DNA from: Bacteroidota bacterium
GTDB lineage: Bacteria > Bacteroidota > Bacteroidia > Cytophagales > Cyclobacteriaceae
NCBI GenBank assembly: GCA_003973485.1
Contig: QNXU01000269.1
Span: 1 to 40,750, forward strand
Length of the DNA stretch: 40,750 bases
Direction of reading: 5' to 3'
In this document: positions 31,410 to 37,598 of the stretch, one piece after another
Numbering within the stretch: position 1 is the stretch's first letter
Layout of the letters: the number at the start of each line of letters is the position of its first letter
Notes under the pieces: model-generated
What the model was told of the DNA's origin: nothing
Databases searched by the model: none
The model's input: only the letters and a program-made list of their open reading frames with translations
Program-made: the position numbers and the translations under genes

Positions 31410-31621
31410 CATTTGCTAAAAATGCATTTGCTTACTGCTTCTAGCAAAGTGAAGAGGTAAATTCCCACAAAGCCAAACAGATGATTTCATTTAGATTTAG
31501 GGCAAGCATTCAGGAAGGTCTTTTTCTTTTCTCTTACAATAATTGGGGATATGGTTTGGCTTCGCTACTTTAGTATTTCATCAGCGAAGTGTAGCAAACG
31601 CATTTTAGCTTGGCGTTGCCA
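31401..31621 (+). other. attC-like recombination site 1
   Basis: The order is R''-like GCATAAC (31404-31410), 4-base spacer, L''-like arm 31415-31431 (GCTAAAAATGCATTTGC), variable centre, L'-like arm 31594-31609 (GCAAACGCATTTTAGC), 5-base spacer TTGGC, R'-like GTTGCCA (31615-31621). The arms pair over 15 bases with one mismatch and one unpaired A (31422). The centre holds another hairpin (CTTCGCT near 31560 with AGCGAAG at 31583). At about 220 bases it is longer than most attC sites. The gap to higB (to 31812) also has a C9 run (31645-31653) and no gene. Confidence 0.6.
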
Positions 31622-31783
31622 ACTATAATCTGCAATTTGAAATACCCCCCCCCATTAAGTTATATTCTTACTACTCTGTATTTCGTGAACATACGAAGCT
31701 AAATGTATTCAATTCAGCTTTCAAAAAATGTACTGCTTCTCAAAATCCTTTAATAAAAGTTCTCTTTTTAAGAACTAAATTTA

Positions 31784-31791
31784 TATTTTTG
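31784..31791 (+). promoter_or_regulatory. -7 box for higBA
   Basis: TATTTTTG matches TAnnTTTG, 21 bases before the higB ATG. A T-rich stretch (31765-31769) is near the expected -33 position but TTTG is not clear. It lies within cassette 2, so the cassette brings its own promoter. Confidence 0.5.
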
Positions 31792-31812
31792 CTGTAATTA
31801 TGAAGCTTTTAA

Positions 31813-32109
31813 ATGGATAGAATATTTGCTAAAAGAACCTTAAGAGAATTTTGGGAAAAACATGCTGACGCTGAACAATATCTCAAAACATGGTATGATA
31901 CAGCTATGAACAGTAAGTGGAAAACCCCGAATGACGTGAAAAACACTTATGCAAATGCTAGTATACTAAAAGAGGAACGAGTTGTATTTAACATCAAAGG
32001 AAATTCATACCGACTTGTAGTAAAGTTCAATTTTGAAAAGCAGTGGATATTTATCCGCTTTATTGGAACGCATGCCGAGTACGATAAAATTGATGCTAAC
32101 AACATTTAA
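31813..32109 (+). CDS. higB: HigB-family mRNA interferase toxin
   Basis: A 98-residue RelE-superfamily toxin of the HigB type (PF09907), a ribosome-dependent mRNA endonuclease in known members. Signatures are MDRIFAKRTLREFWEKHADA at the N-terminus, RVVFNIKGNSYRLVVKFNF in the core, and the conserved C-terminal IRFIGTHAEYDKID. Toxin precedes antitoxin, the usual higBA order. It looks intact. The antitoxin starts 10 bases downstream. Confidence 0.9.
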   Translation: MDRIFAKRTLREFWEKHADAEQYLKTWYDTAMNSKWKTPNDVKNTYANASILKEERVVFNIKGNSYRLVVKFNFEKQWIFIRFIGTHAEYDKIDANNI

Positions 32110-32119
32110 ATAGATAATT

Positions 32120-32488
32120 ATGACACTAAAGCTTATAAAAACAGATGTCGAATATCAAGAGGCCCTCAACAGACTTGAAGAAATCTTTGATGCTAAAATT
32201 GGAACTCCAGAAAGTGATGAAGCTGATATTCTAGGACTTATTATTGATGAATACGAAAAAAAGCATTACCCGATAGATGCCCCAGACCCCATTGAAGCAA
32301 TTAAAATTAGAATGGAGGAGATGGATTTGAAACAGAAGGATTTAGTCGGTGTAATTGGTGGAAAAAGTAGGGTGTCTGAAATTCTTAATCGAAAGAAAAA
32401 GTTGACTGTTGATATGGTTCGCAGCTTGGCTTTAAGATTAAATCTATCAGCGCAAATTCTAATAAACGACTACAAGCTAATAAAATAA
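32120..32488 (+). CDS. higA: HigA-family antitoxin with XRE-type HTH
   Basis: A 122-residue antitoxin. Residues 1-55 form the toxin-binding part (YQEALNRLEEIFDAKIGTPE, LIIDEYEKKHYPID). Residues 60-115 form a helix-turn-helix (KIRMEEMDLKQKDLVGVIGG, SRVSEILNRKKKLTVDMVRS). HigA proteins bind HigB and repress their own promoter. It ends 5 bases before the inverted boundary box TTGGCAAC. Confidence 0.9.
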   Translation: MTLKLIKTDVEYQEALNRLEEIFDAKIGTPESDEADILGLIIDEYEKKHYPIDAPDPIEAIKIRMEEMDLKQKDLVGVIGGKSRVSEILNRKKKLTVDMVRSLALRLNLSAQILINDYKLIK

Positions 32489-32493
32489 TAAAA

Positions 32494-32557
32494 TTGGCAA
32501 CATCTAAGCTCTAATGATGCGCGCTAAGGGCGCGGTTCTTTAGAGCTTCTGTTTAGC
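32494..32557 (+). other. attC-like recombination site 2
   Basis: R''-like TTGGCAAC (32494-32501), spacer ATCT, arm AAGCTCTAA (32506-32514), inner GCGC-gctaagg-GCGC stem (32519-32533), arm TTAGAGCTT (32540-32548), spacer CT, R'-like GTTTAGC (32551-32557). The outer arms pair perfectly over 9 bases. At about 64 bases it matches the size of a short classical attC. It might alternatively be read as a terminator of higBA, but the T-run is poor. Confidence 0.6.
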
Positions 32558-32839
32558 TCAACTTCCAAACCTGCACTGAACCTGCTACCTTTGACCGGAC
32601 GGTAAGTTAAGCTTAAAATGCTCATAATATTTAAATTTTATATCATGAGCTTAACGCTCCGGGCAGGTGAAATACTTCAGCTACCGGAGGTTGAGTTCAA
32701 CATCCTGTAATAAATCATGGCTGTTCAGTGCGTACCGAAACTGTGGCTCTTTGTAGAAAGCCCGCCAATCCTAAGGATTGCTGCGGTAGTTAACGCAAAT
32801 TTTTATACTTTTAATCAGCCACGAATTTATACAGTGGCG
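32552..32839 (+). mobile_element. Gene-less integron-like cassette 3
   Basis: It opens with GTTTAGCTCAACTTCC (32551-32566) and its near-perfect inverted partner GGAGGTTGAGTTCAAC is at 32686-32701 (13 Watson-Crick and 2 G-T pairs of 16). Between them lie further nested inverted pairs: CCGGA/TCCGG (32595-32599, 32658-32662), GTTAAG/CTTAAC (32606-32611, 32650-32655) and CTCAT/ATGAG (32621-32625, 32645-32649). No convincing coding region is present. It ends with attC-like site 3. Confidence 0.5.
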
Positions 32840-32845
32840 TTACAG
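32693..32845 (+). other. attC-like recombination site 3
   Basis: R''-like GAGTTCAAC (32693-32701), spacer ATC, arm 32705-32723 (CTGTAATAAATCATGGCTG), variable centre with a CAATCC-taa-GGATTG hairpin (32766-32780), arm 32816-32834 (CAGCCACGAATTTATACAG), spacer TGGC, R'-like GTTACAG (32839-32845). The arms pair over 17 bases with unpaired A at 32710 and 32824 and one mismatch. Unpaired extra bases are a hallmark of attC folding. Confidence 0.58.
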
Positions 32846-32855
32846 ACAATCTCCC

Positions 32856-32939
32856 ATGAATTACTCCTTACTAAAGTCAATATTTTTAATTTTCACAATA
32901 CCTGTTTTCGGTCAGCCTGACAAAATACAAAACCTTTAG
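32856..32939 (+). pseudogene. Orphan signal-peptide ORF (remnant or leader)
   Basis: A 27-residue ORF, MNYSLLKSIFLIFTIPVFGQ plus PDKIQNL, that looks like a Sec signal peptide (cleavage near FGQ) with almost no mature protein. It starts 17 bases after attC-like site 3 and ends 5 bases before the next gene. It may be the cut-down start of a secreted cassette protein, or a leader peptide. Confidence 0.45.
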
Positions 32940-32944
32940 AAGTA

Positions 32945-33388
32945 ATGATTTTCAAGACTATAAAATACCTAATACTTTGTGTTATCTACTTTGTACTTAT
33001 ATCCTCTTGTAAAAAAGCTGAAACAGAAGAAGAAATAAGTAAATTGATTGTAGGAACTTGGAAAACTCAAACTGGCGGAGGAGGTTTTACTAAACCAAAA
33101 TACTATCATTATATGGAATTTACTGAGGATGAAAGATACCTAGAAGTACATACTGAAGGAGAAATTGAAGATTTTAATAATGATTTAACAGTCGCCTTAG
33201 AGGTAACAGCTTTTCCTGGGATTTCATTAGAAGATAGTGTTTATTATGAAATTGACAATGGTACTATCATTTTTAGTACAGATAAATCCAATTTACCTTA
33301 TCCCAATTTTGTTCCAAATAATAAGGAAATTAATTGGTTAAAACCAAACAAACTTAATATTGAAGAGGACAAATATGAAAAACATTAG
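32945..33388 (+). CDS. Small lipoprotein with lipocalin-like fold (predicted)
   Basis: A 147-residue protein with a lipoprotein signal (MIFKTIKYLILCVIYFVLIS then SCKK, lipobox Cys22). The mature part begins with EEISKLIVGTWKTQ, the GTWK motif of Bacteroidota lipocalin-like lipoproteins, followed by alternating beta strands (YHYMEFTEDERYLEVHTEGE). The C-terminus (NIEEDKYEKH) is short for such domains, so it could be slightly truncated. It overlaps a second signal-peptide-like ORF by 14 bases. Its role is unknown. Confidence 0.65.
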   Translation: MIFKTIKYLILCVIYFVLISSCKKAETEEEISKLIVGTWKTQTGGGGFTKPKYYHYMEFTEDERYLEVHTEGEIEDFNNDLTVALEVTAFPGISLEDSVYYEIDNGTIIFSTDKSNLPYPNFVPNNKEINWLKPNKLNIEEDKYEKH

Positions 33389-33434
33389 TCTTTTAACTTA
33401 TTTATTTCTAATAGTCATACAATATTCAAAGTAG
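33375..33434 (+). pseudogene. Second orphan signal-peptide ORF
   Basis: A 19-residue ORF (MKNISLLTYLFLIVIQYSK) starting inside the end of the lipoprotein gene. A short positively charged start and hydrophobic core resemble the beginning of a second exported protein whose remainder is missing. Such overlapping starts are typical of operons, so a deletion junction near 33434 is plausible. Chance cannot be excluded. Confidence 0.3.
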
Positions 33435-33500
33435 AAATTCACTTTAAATAGGGCTAAAATTAAGCATCAAACGCAGTCTCAGATAAGCAACAAAGAACCA

Positions 33501-33638
33501 ATGAACCAATACCTAAAATCCATCCAAGACAACCTCTTCAATAAATGTGGATTAACACTTTCAGACTTCATAACCGAAACAGAATGTAAAAAAATGAATT
33601 GCCTTGATTTTAAAGGTTATAAATTGTATTTTCTTTAA
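33501..33638 (+). pseudogene. Truncated MepB-like gene
   Basis: A 45-residue ORF (MNQYLKSIQDNLFNKCGLTL, SDFITETECKKMNCLDFKGY) resembling the first third of MepB-family proteins, which usually run to about 160 residues with an ESKEY..F.LNG..I.FRNAKITP region. Here the similarity fades after residue 35 and a stop follows. I read it as a decayed remnant. The gap 33389-33648 otherwise contains no gene. Confidence 0.45.
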
Positions 33639-33648
33639 AATTTCGAGT

Positions 33649-34110
33649 ATGAAGAATTTTCGCCTACCAAGAAAAACCAAAAAAGCACTAAAAGGAAACT
33701 TATGGTTGTATCCTGCAGATGAAAAAGGGAATTCATTAATGGCTCATCCTACAAAATACCAAAAAGACTATTCAGCATTGAAGAAAGGTATAGTGAGGAA
33801 TTTAATTGACCCTAAAAAAAGCCGAGCTAGAAGAAAAGCATTTAGAGAGAGATTAGATAAAGAAAATTATATTAGTGACGAAGAGCTGAAACGTTATGTG
33901 GATGATATCATTCGAGAAGATCTTAGAAATTCTTCCTACAATACATTGATTAAGGCTAAAAATCATCCTAAGGCTGTAAAAGCATATTTTAATTTTGTTA
34001 ATGCCTACCAAATATTTTCTGGTGGTGAAGATTCTTATGGCAATATATGTTGTATGGCAATTGATAGTGCAAGGGCTTTATTGAAAGAACCCAAAAAGAG
34101 AAAGAAGTAA
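33649..34110 (+). CDS. Hypothetical basic protein
   Basis: A 153-residue cytoplasmic protein I do not recognise. I chose the ATG at 33649 (MKNFRLPRKTKKALKGNLWL); the longer reading from a TTG at 33604 adds 15 residues with no support. It is rich in Lys/Arg at both ends (PKKSRARRKAFRERLDKENY, LLKEPKKRKK) and helical. The central part includes SYNTLIKAKNHPKAVKAYFN. It lies in the accessory stretch to the right of the cassette array. Confidence 0.6.
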   Translation: MKNFRLPRKTKKALKGNLWLYPADEKGNSLMAHPTKYQKDYSALKKGIVRNLIDPKKSRARRKAFRERLDKENYISDEELKRYVDDIIREDLRNSSYNTLIKAKNHPKAVKAYFNFVNAYQIFSGGEDSYGNICCMAIDSARALLKEPKKRKK

Positions 34111-34184
34111 TCGGCCTTGAATTAATTTGAGTGCAAGAGATAGATTTTTTAATCTAGTTAGAGATATTCAAAATATAAATCCTC

Positions 34185-34598
34185 ATGATCTTACCCGAAC
34201 ATAAAATAAAAGAAATTGTAGATTGGTTAGGGACTGGAATGCTGGTGTTCTACCATAAAGAAACCGGTGATGTTCTATATCACCCTGATCCAGATAATCC
34301 ATACTTTGAACCCGAACTTTGGCAAGACCAAATAGACGAAATTGAAAAGGATCGGGATAAATATCTAAAATTCGAATCTATGGATTCTCGCCAATCTTTT
34401 AAAGTAATGGAGCATTTTGCTGATTCATTATCGGATTTGAAATTTAAAGGAATGCTTTATGACCGACTTTCAAGAAAAAAGCCGTTTCAAAATTTCAAAA
34501 TGCTGGTTGAGAGTTCAGATTATCGACAGGATTGGTTTGATTTCAGGGATAATGCTAGTATTGAATGGATGAAAGAGCAACTTGAAGGTTATGAATAA
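34185..34598 (+). CDS. UPF0158-like protein
   Basis: A 137-residue acidic cytoplasmic protein resembling the UPF0158 family, whose function is unknown. Family-like features are the N-terminal half with EIVDWLGTGMLVFYHKETGD, the central LKFKGMLYDRLSRKKPFQNF, and the C-terminal WFDFRDNASIEWMKEQLEGY. A weakly similar layout of RLxxKxxFxxFK and W-x-x-F-x-D is usual for the family. No promoter is evident. Nothing suggests truncation. Confidence 0.65.
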   Translation: MILPEHKIKEIVDWLGTGMLVFYHKETGDVLYHPDPDNPYFEPELWQDQIDEIEKDRDKYLKFESMDSRQSFKVMEHFADSLSDLKFKGMLYDRLSRKKPFQNFKMLVESSDYRQDWFDFRDNASIEWMKEQLEGYE

Positions 34599-34639
34599 TG
34601 TTTTCTCAAAGAGAATTTTTTTGACGGAGGTTGATTATT

Positions 34640-34647
34640 TATTTTTG
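34640..34647 (+). promoter_or_regulatory. -7 box for the haloperoxidase-like gene
   Basis: TATTTTTG (then cacc) matches the Bacteroidota -7 consensus. TTTG at 34620-34623 is 16 bases upstream, a little close. The box lies downstream of the TTG at 34631, which rules out that TTG as start and supports the ATG at 34667. Confidence 0.6.
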
Positions 34648-34666
34648 CACCTTAATTGTTTTATCT

Positions 34667-35974
34667 ATGTACTATACTTTCCATTATTCAAAGCCATTAT
34701 TTTTATCTATTGTTCTATGTTTATGTTGTACTTTGATTTTTGATTCTTCTGCTCAAAAATCTGATTATAAGGAATTTAAGTTTGTTTATGATGTTAAAAT
34801 TAACGGCCTTAAAGAAGCAGGAGTTGAATCTCAATTGCTTCAGATAAAGAAAGCTCAAGAAAACATTAATGATTCCATTTTAGAAGAAATCAGCTATTGG
34901 AATAATGCTTATCCTTCCTACAGATGGCATCAAATTTTGATGGAAATAGGTGATGATTTTCAAGGACATAAAAATGGAGGACGGGTGGCTATTATTCATT
35001 TAGCTATTTATGATGCTTTGGTGGAAGTTTGGAAGCAAAAGCAAAAAATAGAACAAAAAGCCCCTTACGAAATTGACTCACAATTAGTCTCTTATGGTAA
35101 GAAATTTGAATACTCCTCTTTTATTTGCGAATGGAGTGCTGCGGCTGGGGCTGCCCATCAAATCATTATTTATTACTTCCCTGAAAGTAAATTAAAAGCA
35201 GATTCTCTGTTATTTCAGTTTAAAGAAGCTCGACTCAAAACAGGACTTCAATTTCCATCAGATATTGAATATGGACTAGAAATTGGTGAGGCTATTGCTG
35301 AAAAATATATTGAATATGCTCAAACAGATGGAACAAAAAAGATATGGTCAGGCGAAGTCTCCAAAGGCAAAAATTTATGGTTGGGAACTCCCAGTAAATG
35401 GGATCCGATGAAGGCAAAATGGAAGCCTTTGACATTGGAAACCCAAGATCAGTTTAGACCACAACCACCACCCAATGATTGGGAGGAGGATATGGAAGAG
35501 CTGCGAGAATTTAATGAAAACCATAAAAGCAGTGATATTGCATGGAAATGGAAAAGCCAACCTATTTATGATAGATTAATTGAAAGAAAAATTTTAGAGT
35601 ATAAATTAAATTCTTTTGAATCGGCTTATGCTAATGCCCTTTTTCATACTGCTCGTTTTGACGCTACCATTGCAGCTTGGGATGGGAAATACCATTATTG
35701 GACTATCAGGCCTTTTCAATATGACCCAGAATTTAAGCCCATTTTAATTGACACCCCAAATTTTCCAGGTTATCCTGCTGGGCATACCACCGTTGCCGGA
35801 GCTTTGTCTGAGGTATTATCAAATTTATTTCCAAGAGACAGTGAAGAGTTCCGAAAACTAGCACTAGAATGCTCGGAATCACGATTTGAAGGGGGAGTTC
35901 ATTTCAGAACTGATAATGAGGTTGGTTTGGAAGTTGGTAAGAGAGTAGGAAAGTATGTGATGGAGAATTTTTAG
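34667..35974 (+). CDS. Vanadium-haloperoxidase/PAP2-fold secreted protein
   Basis: A 435-residue exported protein of the vanadium-dependent haloperoxidase / acid phosphatase (PAP2) superfamily. Signal peptide residues 1-29 (KPLFLSIVLCLCCTLIFDSS, cleavage near SAQ). The oxyanion-binding set is present: Lys341 and Arg348-Pro349 (KX6RP), PAGH at 370-373, and SR-X5-H-X3-D at Ser405 to Asp416, with His412 as the vanadate or phosphate partner. The usual Ser of PSGH is Ala371. Members bind vanadate and oxidise halides, or act as phosphatases; which applies is undecided. Confidence 0.85.
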   Translation: MYYTFHYSKPLFLSIVLCLCCTLIFDSSAQKSDYKEFKFVYDVKINGLKEAGVESQLLQIKKAQENINDSILEEISYWNNAYPSYRWHQILMEIGDDFQGHKNGGRVAIIHLAIYDALVEVWKQKQKIEQKAPYEIDSQLVSYGKKFEYSSFICEWSAAAGAAHQIIIYYFPESKLKADSLLFQFKEARLKTGLQFPSDIEYGLEIGEAIAEKYIEYAQTDGTKKIWSGEVSKGKNLWLGTPSKWDPMKAKWKPLTLETQDQFRPQPPPNDWEEDMEELREFNENHKSSDIAWKWKSQPIYDRLIERKILEYKLNSFESAYANALFHTARFDATIAAWDGKYHYWTIRPFQYDPEFKPILIDTPNFPGYPAGHTTVAGALSEVLSNLFPRDSEEFRKLALECSESRFEGGVHFRTDNEVGLEVGKRVGKYVMENF

Positions 35975-36050
35975 AAATTAGAATAGCTAACATAATGACT
36001 GAACTTTATTTTAAAATTCTTTAAATTGAGAACTGAACAACCTTTTAACT

Positions 36051-36608
36051 ATGAAAGCAAAATCTGCTGAAAATTCAAGAACAACTATTACTGAATTGAT
36101 GATTCCATCTTATGCTAATTTTGGAGGCAAAATTCACGGAGGAATTTTACTTTCCTTGATGGATAAGGTGGCTTATGCTACGGCTACTAAGCACAGTGGT
36201 GCTTATTGTGTGACTGTATCAGTTGATAATGTAGATTTCCTGCAGCCAGTTGAGGTCGGAGAACTGGTTTCCATGATGGCTTCGGTAAATTATGTGGGCA
36301 ATTCCAGTATGATAATTGGCATAAAGGTAATAGCAGAGAATGTGAAAACAGGTTTAGTAAAGCATACCAATACCAGTTATTTCACCATGGTGGCTAAAAA
36401 TGATGACGGTAGTTTGATGACAGTGCCCTCCTTAATCTTGAACACAAAAGATGATGTAAGAAGATTTGCAGAAGCAGTTAAAAGAAAGCAATTAAGAAAA
36501 GGTTATCAAGAACAAATGGAGGCTGAAAAATCTGCTTTCACTTTTGAGAAACAGAAAGAGTTGATTGTTGATCAGCGGTGTGAAGTCCATATTGAAGAAA
36601 AAAAGTAA
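36051..36608 (+). CDS. Acyl-CoA thioesterase, hot-dog fold
   Basis: A 185-residue single hot-dog-domain acyl-CoA hydrolase of the YciA/BACH type. Motifs are IPSYANFGGKIHGGILLSLM with Asn23, the Gly30-Gly31 pair and Asp38, then VSVDNVDFLQPVEVGELVSM. The C-terminal 50 residues are a charged helical tail (EAVKRKQLRKGYQEQMEAEK). It probably releases free fatty acids from acyl-CoA in the cytoplasm. Its stop codon lies within a bidirectional terminator. It is preceded by 76 bases without a clear promoter. Confidence 0.9.
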   Translation: MKAKSAENSRTTITELMIPSYANFGGKIHGGILLSLMDKVAYATATKHSGAYCVTVSVDNVDFLQPVEVGELVSMMASVNYVGNSSMIIGIKVIAENVKTGLVKHTNTSYFTMVAKNDDGSLMTVPSLILNTKDDVRRFAEAVKRKQLRKGYQEQMEAEKSAFTFEKQKELIVDQRCEVHIEEKK

Positions 36609-36638
36609 GCTTGTCCCCTATTAAAAAGCTTACTTTTT
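36600..36638. terminator. Bidirectional terminator
   Basis: AAAAAGTAAGCTT (36600-36612) and AAGCTTACTTTTT (36626-36638) form a perfect 13-bp stem with a 13-base loop. T-runs occur at the 3' end on both strands, serving the thioesterase gene (+) and the convergent gene ending at 36649 (-). The thioesterase stop codon is inside the 5' arm. Confidence 0.9.
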
Positions 36639-36648
36639 CAGATATGTA

Positions 36649-37059
36649 TTATGATTGTTTAGACTTCAACCATTCTTTTGCTTCATCTACAGTTTTGAAT
36701 GTTGCCATTTCCAAATGACCCCCAATATTCATATTTAATTCTTTTGCAGACATTTCTGAAAAAGTGTTTTGAGAGACTACATGCGCATAATACTTTAACC
36801 CTGCTTCAATAACTTTAGGAATCAATACTGATTCAATCCAATCCATTGCTTGAGTCCATGGACCAGTGGATTTACTATCGTCATTTAATAAATAAGGACA
36901 CTTCGTTTTTTTAACTAAATCAGCAAAGTCTAATCCCCAGCTTTTTATGGCGTCAACATTAGCATAACCTTCCCAATCGCAAAAAATCCAATTGTTTTCC
37001 TCTTGAAATTCTGTCTTGCAAATAACTCTGTCAAGGTTGTTTTTGGTATTAAATTTCAT
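36649..37059 (-). CDS. Hypothetical protein, possible SpoIIAA/STAS-like fold
   Basis: A 136-residue cytoplasmic protein. The alternation of strands and helices (NWIFCDWEGYANVDAIKSWG, CPYLLNDDSKSTGPWTQAMD) and the C-terminal MATFKTVDEAKEWLKSKQ resemble small STAS/SEC14-like (SpoIIAA-like) proteins common in Bacteroidota. The end motif FKTVDEAKEWL is the best clue. No catalytic residue or ligand is evident. It is divergent from the next gene and convergent with the thioesterase gene. Confidence 0.55.
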   Translation of the reverse strand: MKFNTKNNLDRVICKTEFQEENNWIFCDWEGYANVDAIKSWGLDFADLVKKTKCPYLLNDDSKSTGPWTQAMDWIESVLIPKVIEAGLKYYAHVVSQNTFSEMSAKELNMNIGGHLEMATFKTVDEAKEWLKSKQS

Positions 37060-37142
37060 TTCAATAAAGTAGTTTTAAAGTTTAACATGTTTTTAATTTA
37101 ATATTAAAACAAATAAACTAAAATTATAAGAACCTTAAAGTT

Positions 37143-37150
37143 TATATTTG
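37143..37150 (+). promoter_or_regulatory. Candidate -7 box before the small exported protein gene
   Basis: TATATTTG fits TAnnTTTG, 55 bases before the ATG at 37206. No TTTG is seen at -33. A good Shine-Dalgarno-like AGGAGGG (37190-37196) lies 10 bases before the start codon, uncommon in this window. Confidence 0.45.
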
Positions 37151-37205
37151 ATGGGTTTAATACATGGGCGGTAATTTTTTTATAAGTATAGGAGGGTAGA
37201 GCGTT

Positions 37206-37592
37206 ATGAAAAAAATAATTTTAATAATATCGGTAATCGTTATAGGGTTGATGTTTTACTCACTAAATGAAACCGAAAATATTAATTCTTTAGAGGGAGA
37301 TTTTAAAGAGTTGGCTTTTAAAAGAAATGAAAATAATACGGGGCCAATCCAACGCGTTTACGCTTTCTCTATCGAAGATACTTTGTGGTCTGAAATGAAA
37401 AAACATGCCGATTTATTACCTCATACCAAATATGGATCTACTGAAGTTTATTACTTCTTAGAGGAGCAGATTTCAGAAGTTGAATTGAACCTTAGCTTAA
37501 AAGGTATAAATCAAGAAGCAAAATCAAAATGTATGGCTCAGGCTATAAAAGATGGCCAATCAAGATTGATATTTAAAAAGAACCCTTTTTAA
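37206..37592 (+). CDS. Small membrane-anchored or exported protein of unknown function
   Basis: A 128-residue protein I do not recognise. Residues 1-20 (MKKIILIISVIVIGLMFYSL) form a signal anchor without lipobox. The mature part contains QRVYAFSIEDTLWSEMKKHA, then LPHTKYGSTEVYYFLEEQIS and a basic C-terminus (AIKDGQSRLIFKKNPF). The ATG is preceded by AGGAGGG. It is convergent with the flavin reductase gene, their stops being only 6 bases apart. Confidence 0.65.
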   Translation: MKKIILIISVIVIGLMFYSLNETENINSLEGDFKELAFKRNENNTGPIQRVYAFSIEDTLWSEMKKHADLLPHTKYGSTEVYYFLEEQISEVELNLSLKGINQEAKSKCMAQAIKDGQSRLIFKKNPF

Positions 37593-37598
37593 TCTGCT

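Larger units (their letters stand above)
30715..31615 (+). mobile_element. Integron-like cassette 1 (MNT/HEPN toxin-antitoxin)
   Basis: The segment opens with GTTATGCACC (30715-30724) and its exact inverted complement GGTGCATAAC (31401-31410) overlaps the hepT stop codon. In integron cassettes the bases after the G of the 5' GTT and the R'' box of the attC are complementary in just this way, because they are joined in the circular form. The unit ends at the G of the next GTT (31615), after a long hairpin (attC-like site 1). Genes point towards the hairpin, as in integrons. No integrase is present in the window. Confidence 0.65.
31616..32551 (+). mobile_element. Integron-like cassette 2 (HigB/HigA toxin-antitoxin)
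   Basis: The cassette opens after the G of GTTGCCAA (31615-31622). The inverted complement TTGGCAAC lies at 32494-32501, 6 bases after the higA stop, and is followed by a compact attC-like hairpin ending at the next GTT (32551). It contains its own -7 promoter box, higB and higA. Confidence 0.62.

Noticed and set aside
28658-31653. Poly-C tracts (C8 at 28658-28665, C9 at 31645-31653) as phase-variation switches
   Set aside because: Both are in gaps, not inside coding sequence, and are not positioned between a -33 and a -7 box; length variation may occur but no switch is supported.
32717-32920. 67-residue ORF in the gap before the lipocalin-like lipoprotein
   Set aside because: It runs through the attC-like hairpin arms, has no recognisable composition or start signal, and overlaps the better signal-peptide ORF; treated as chance.
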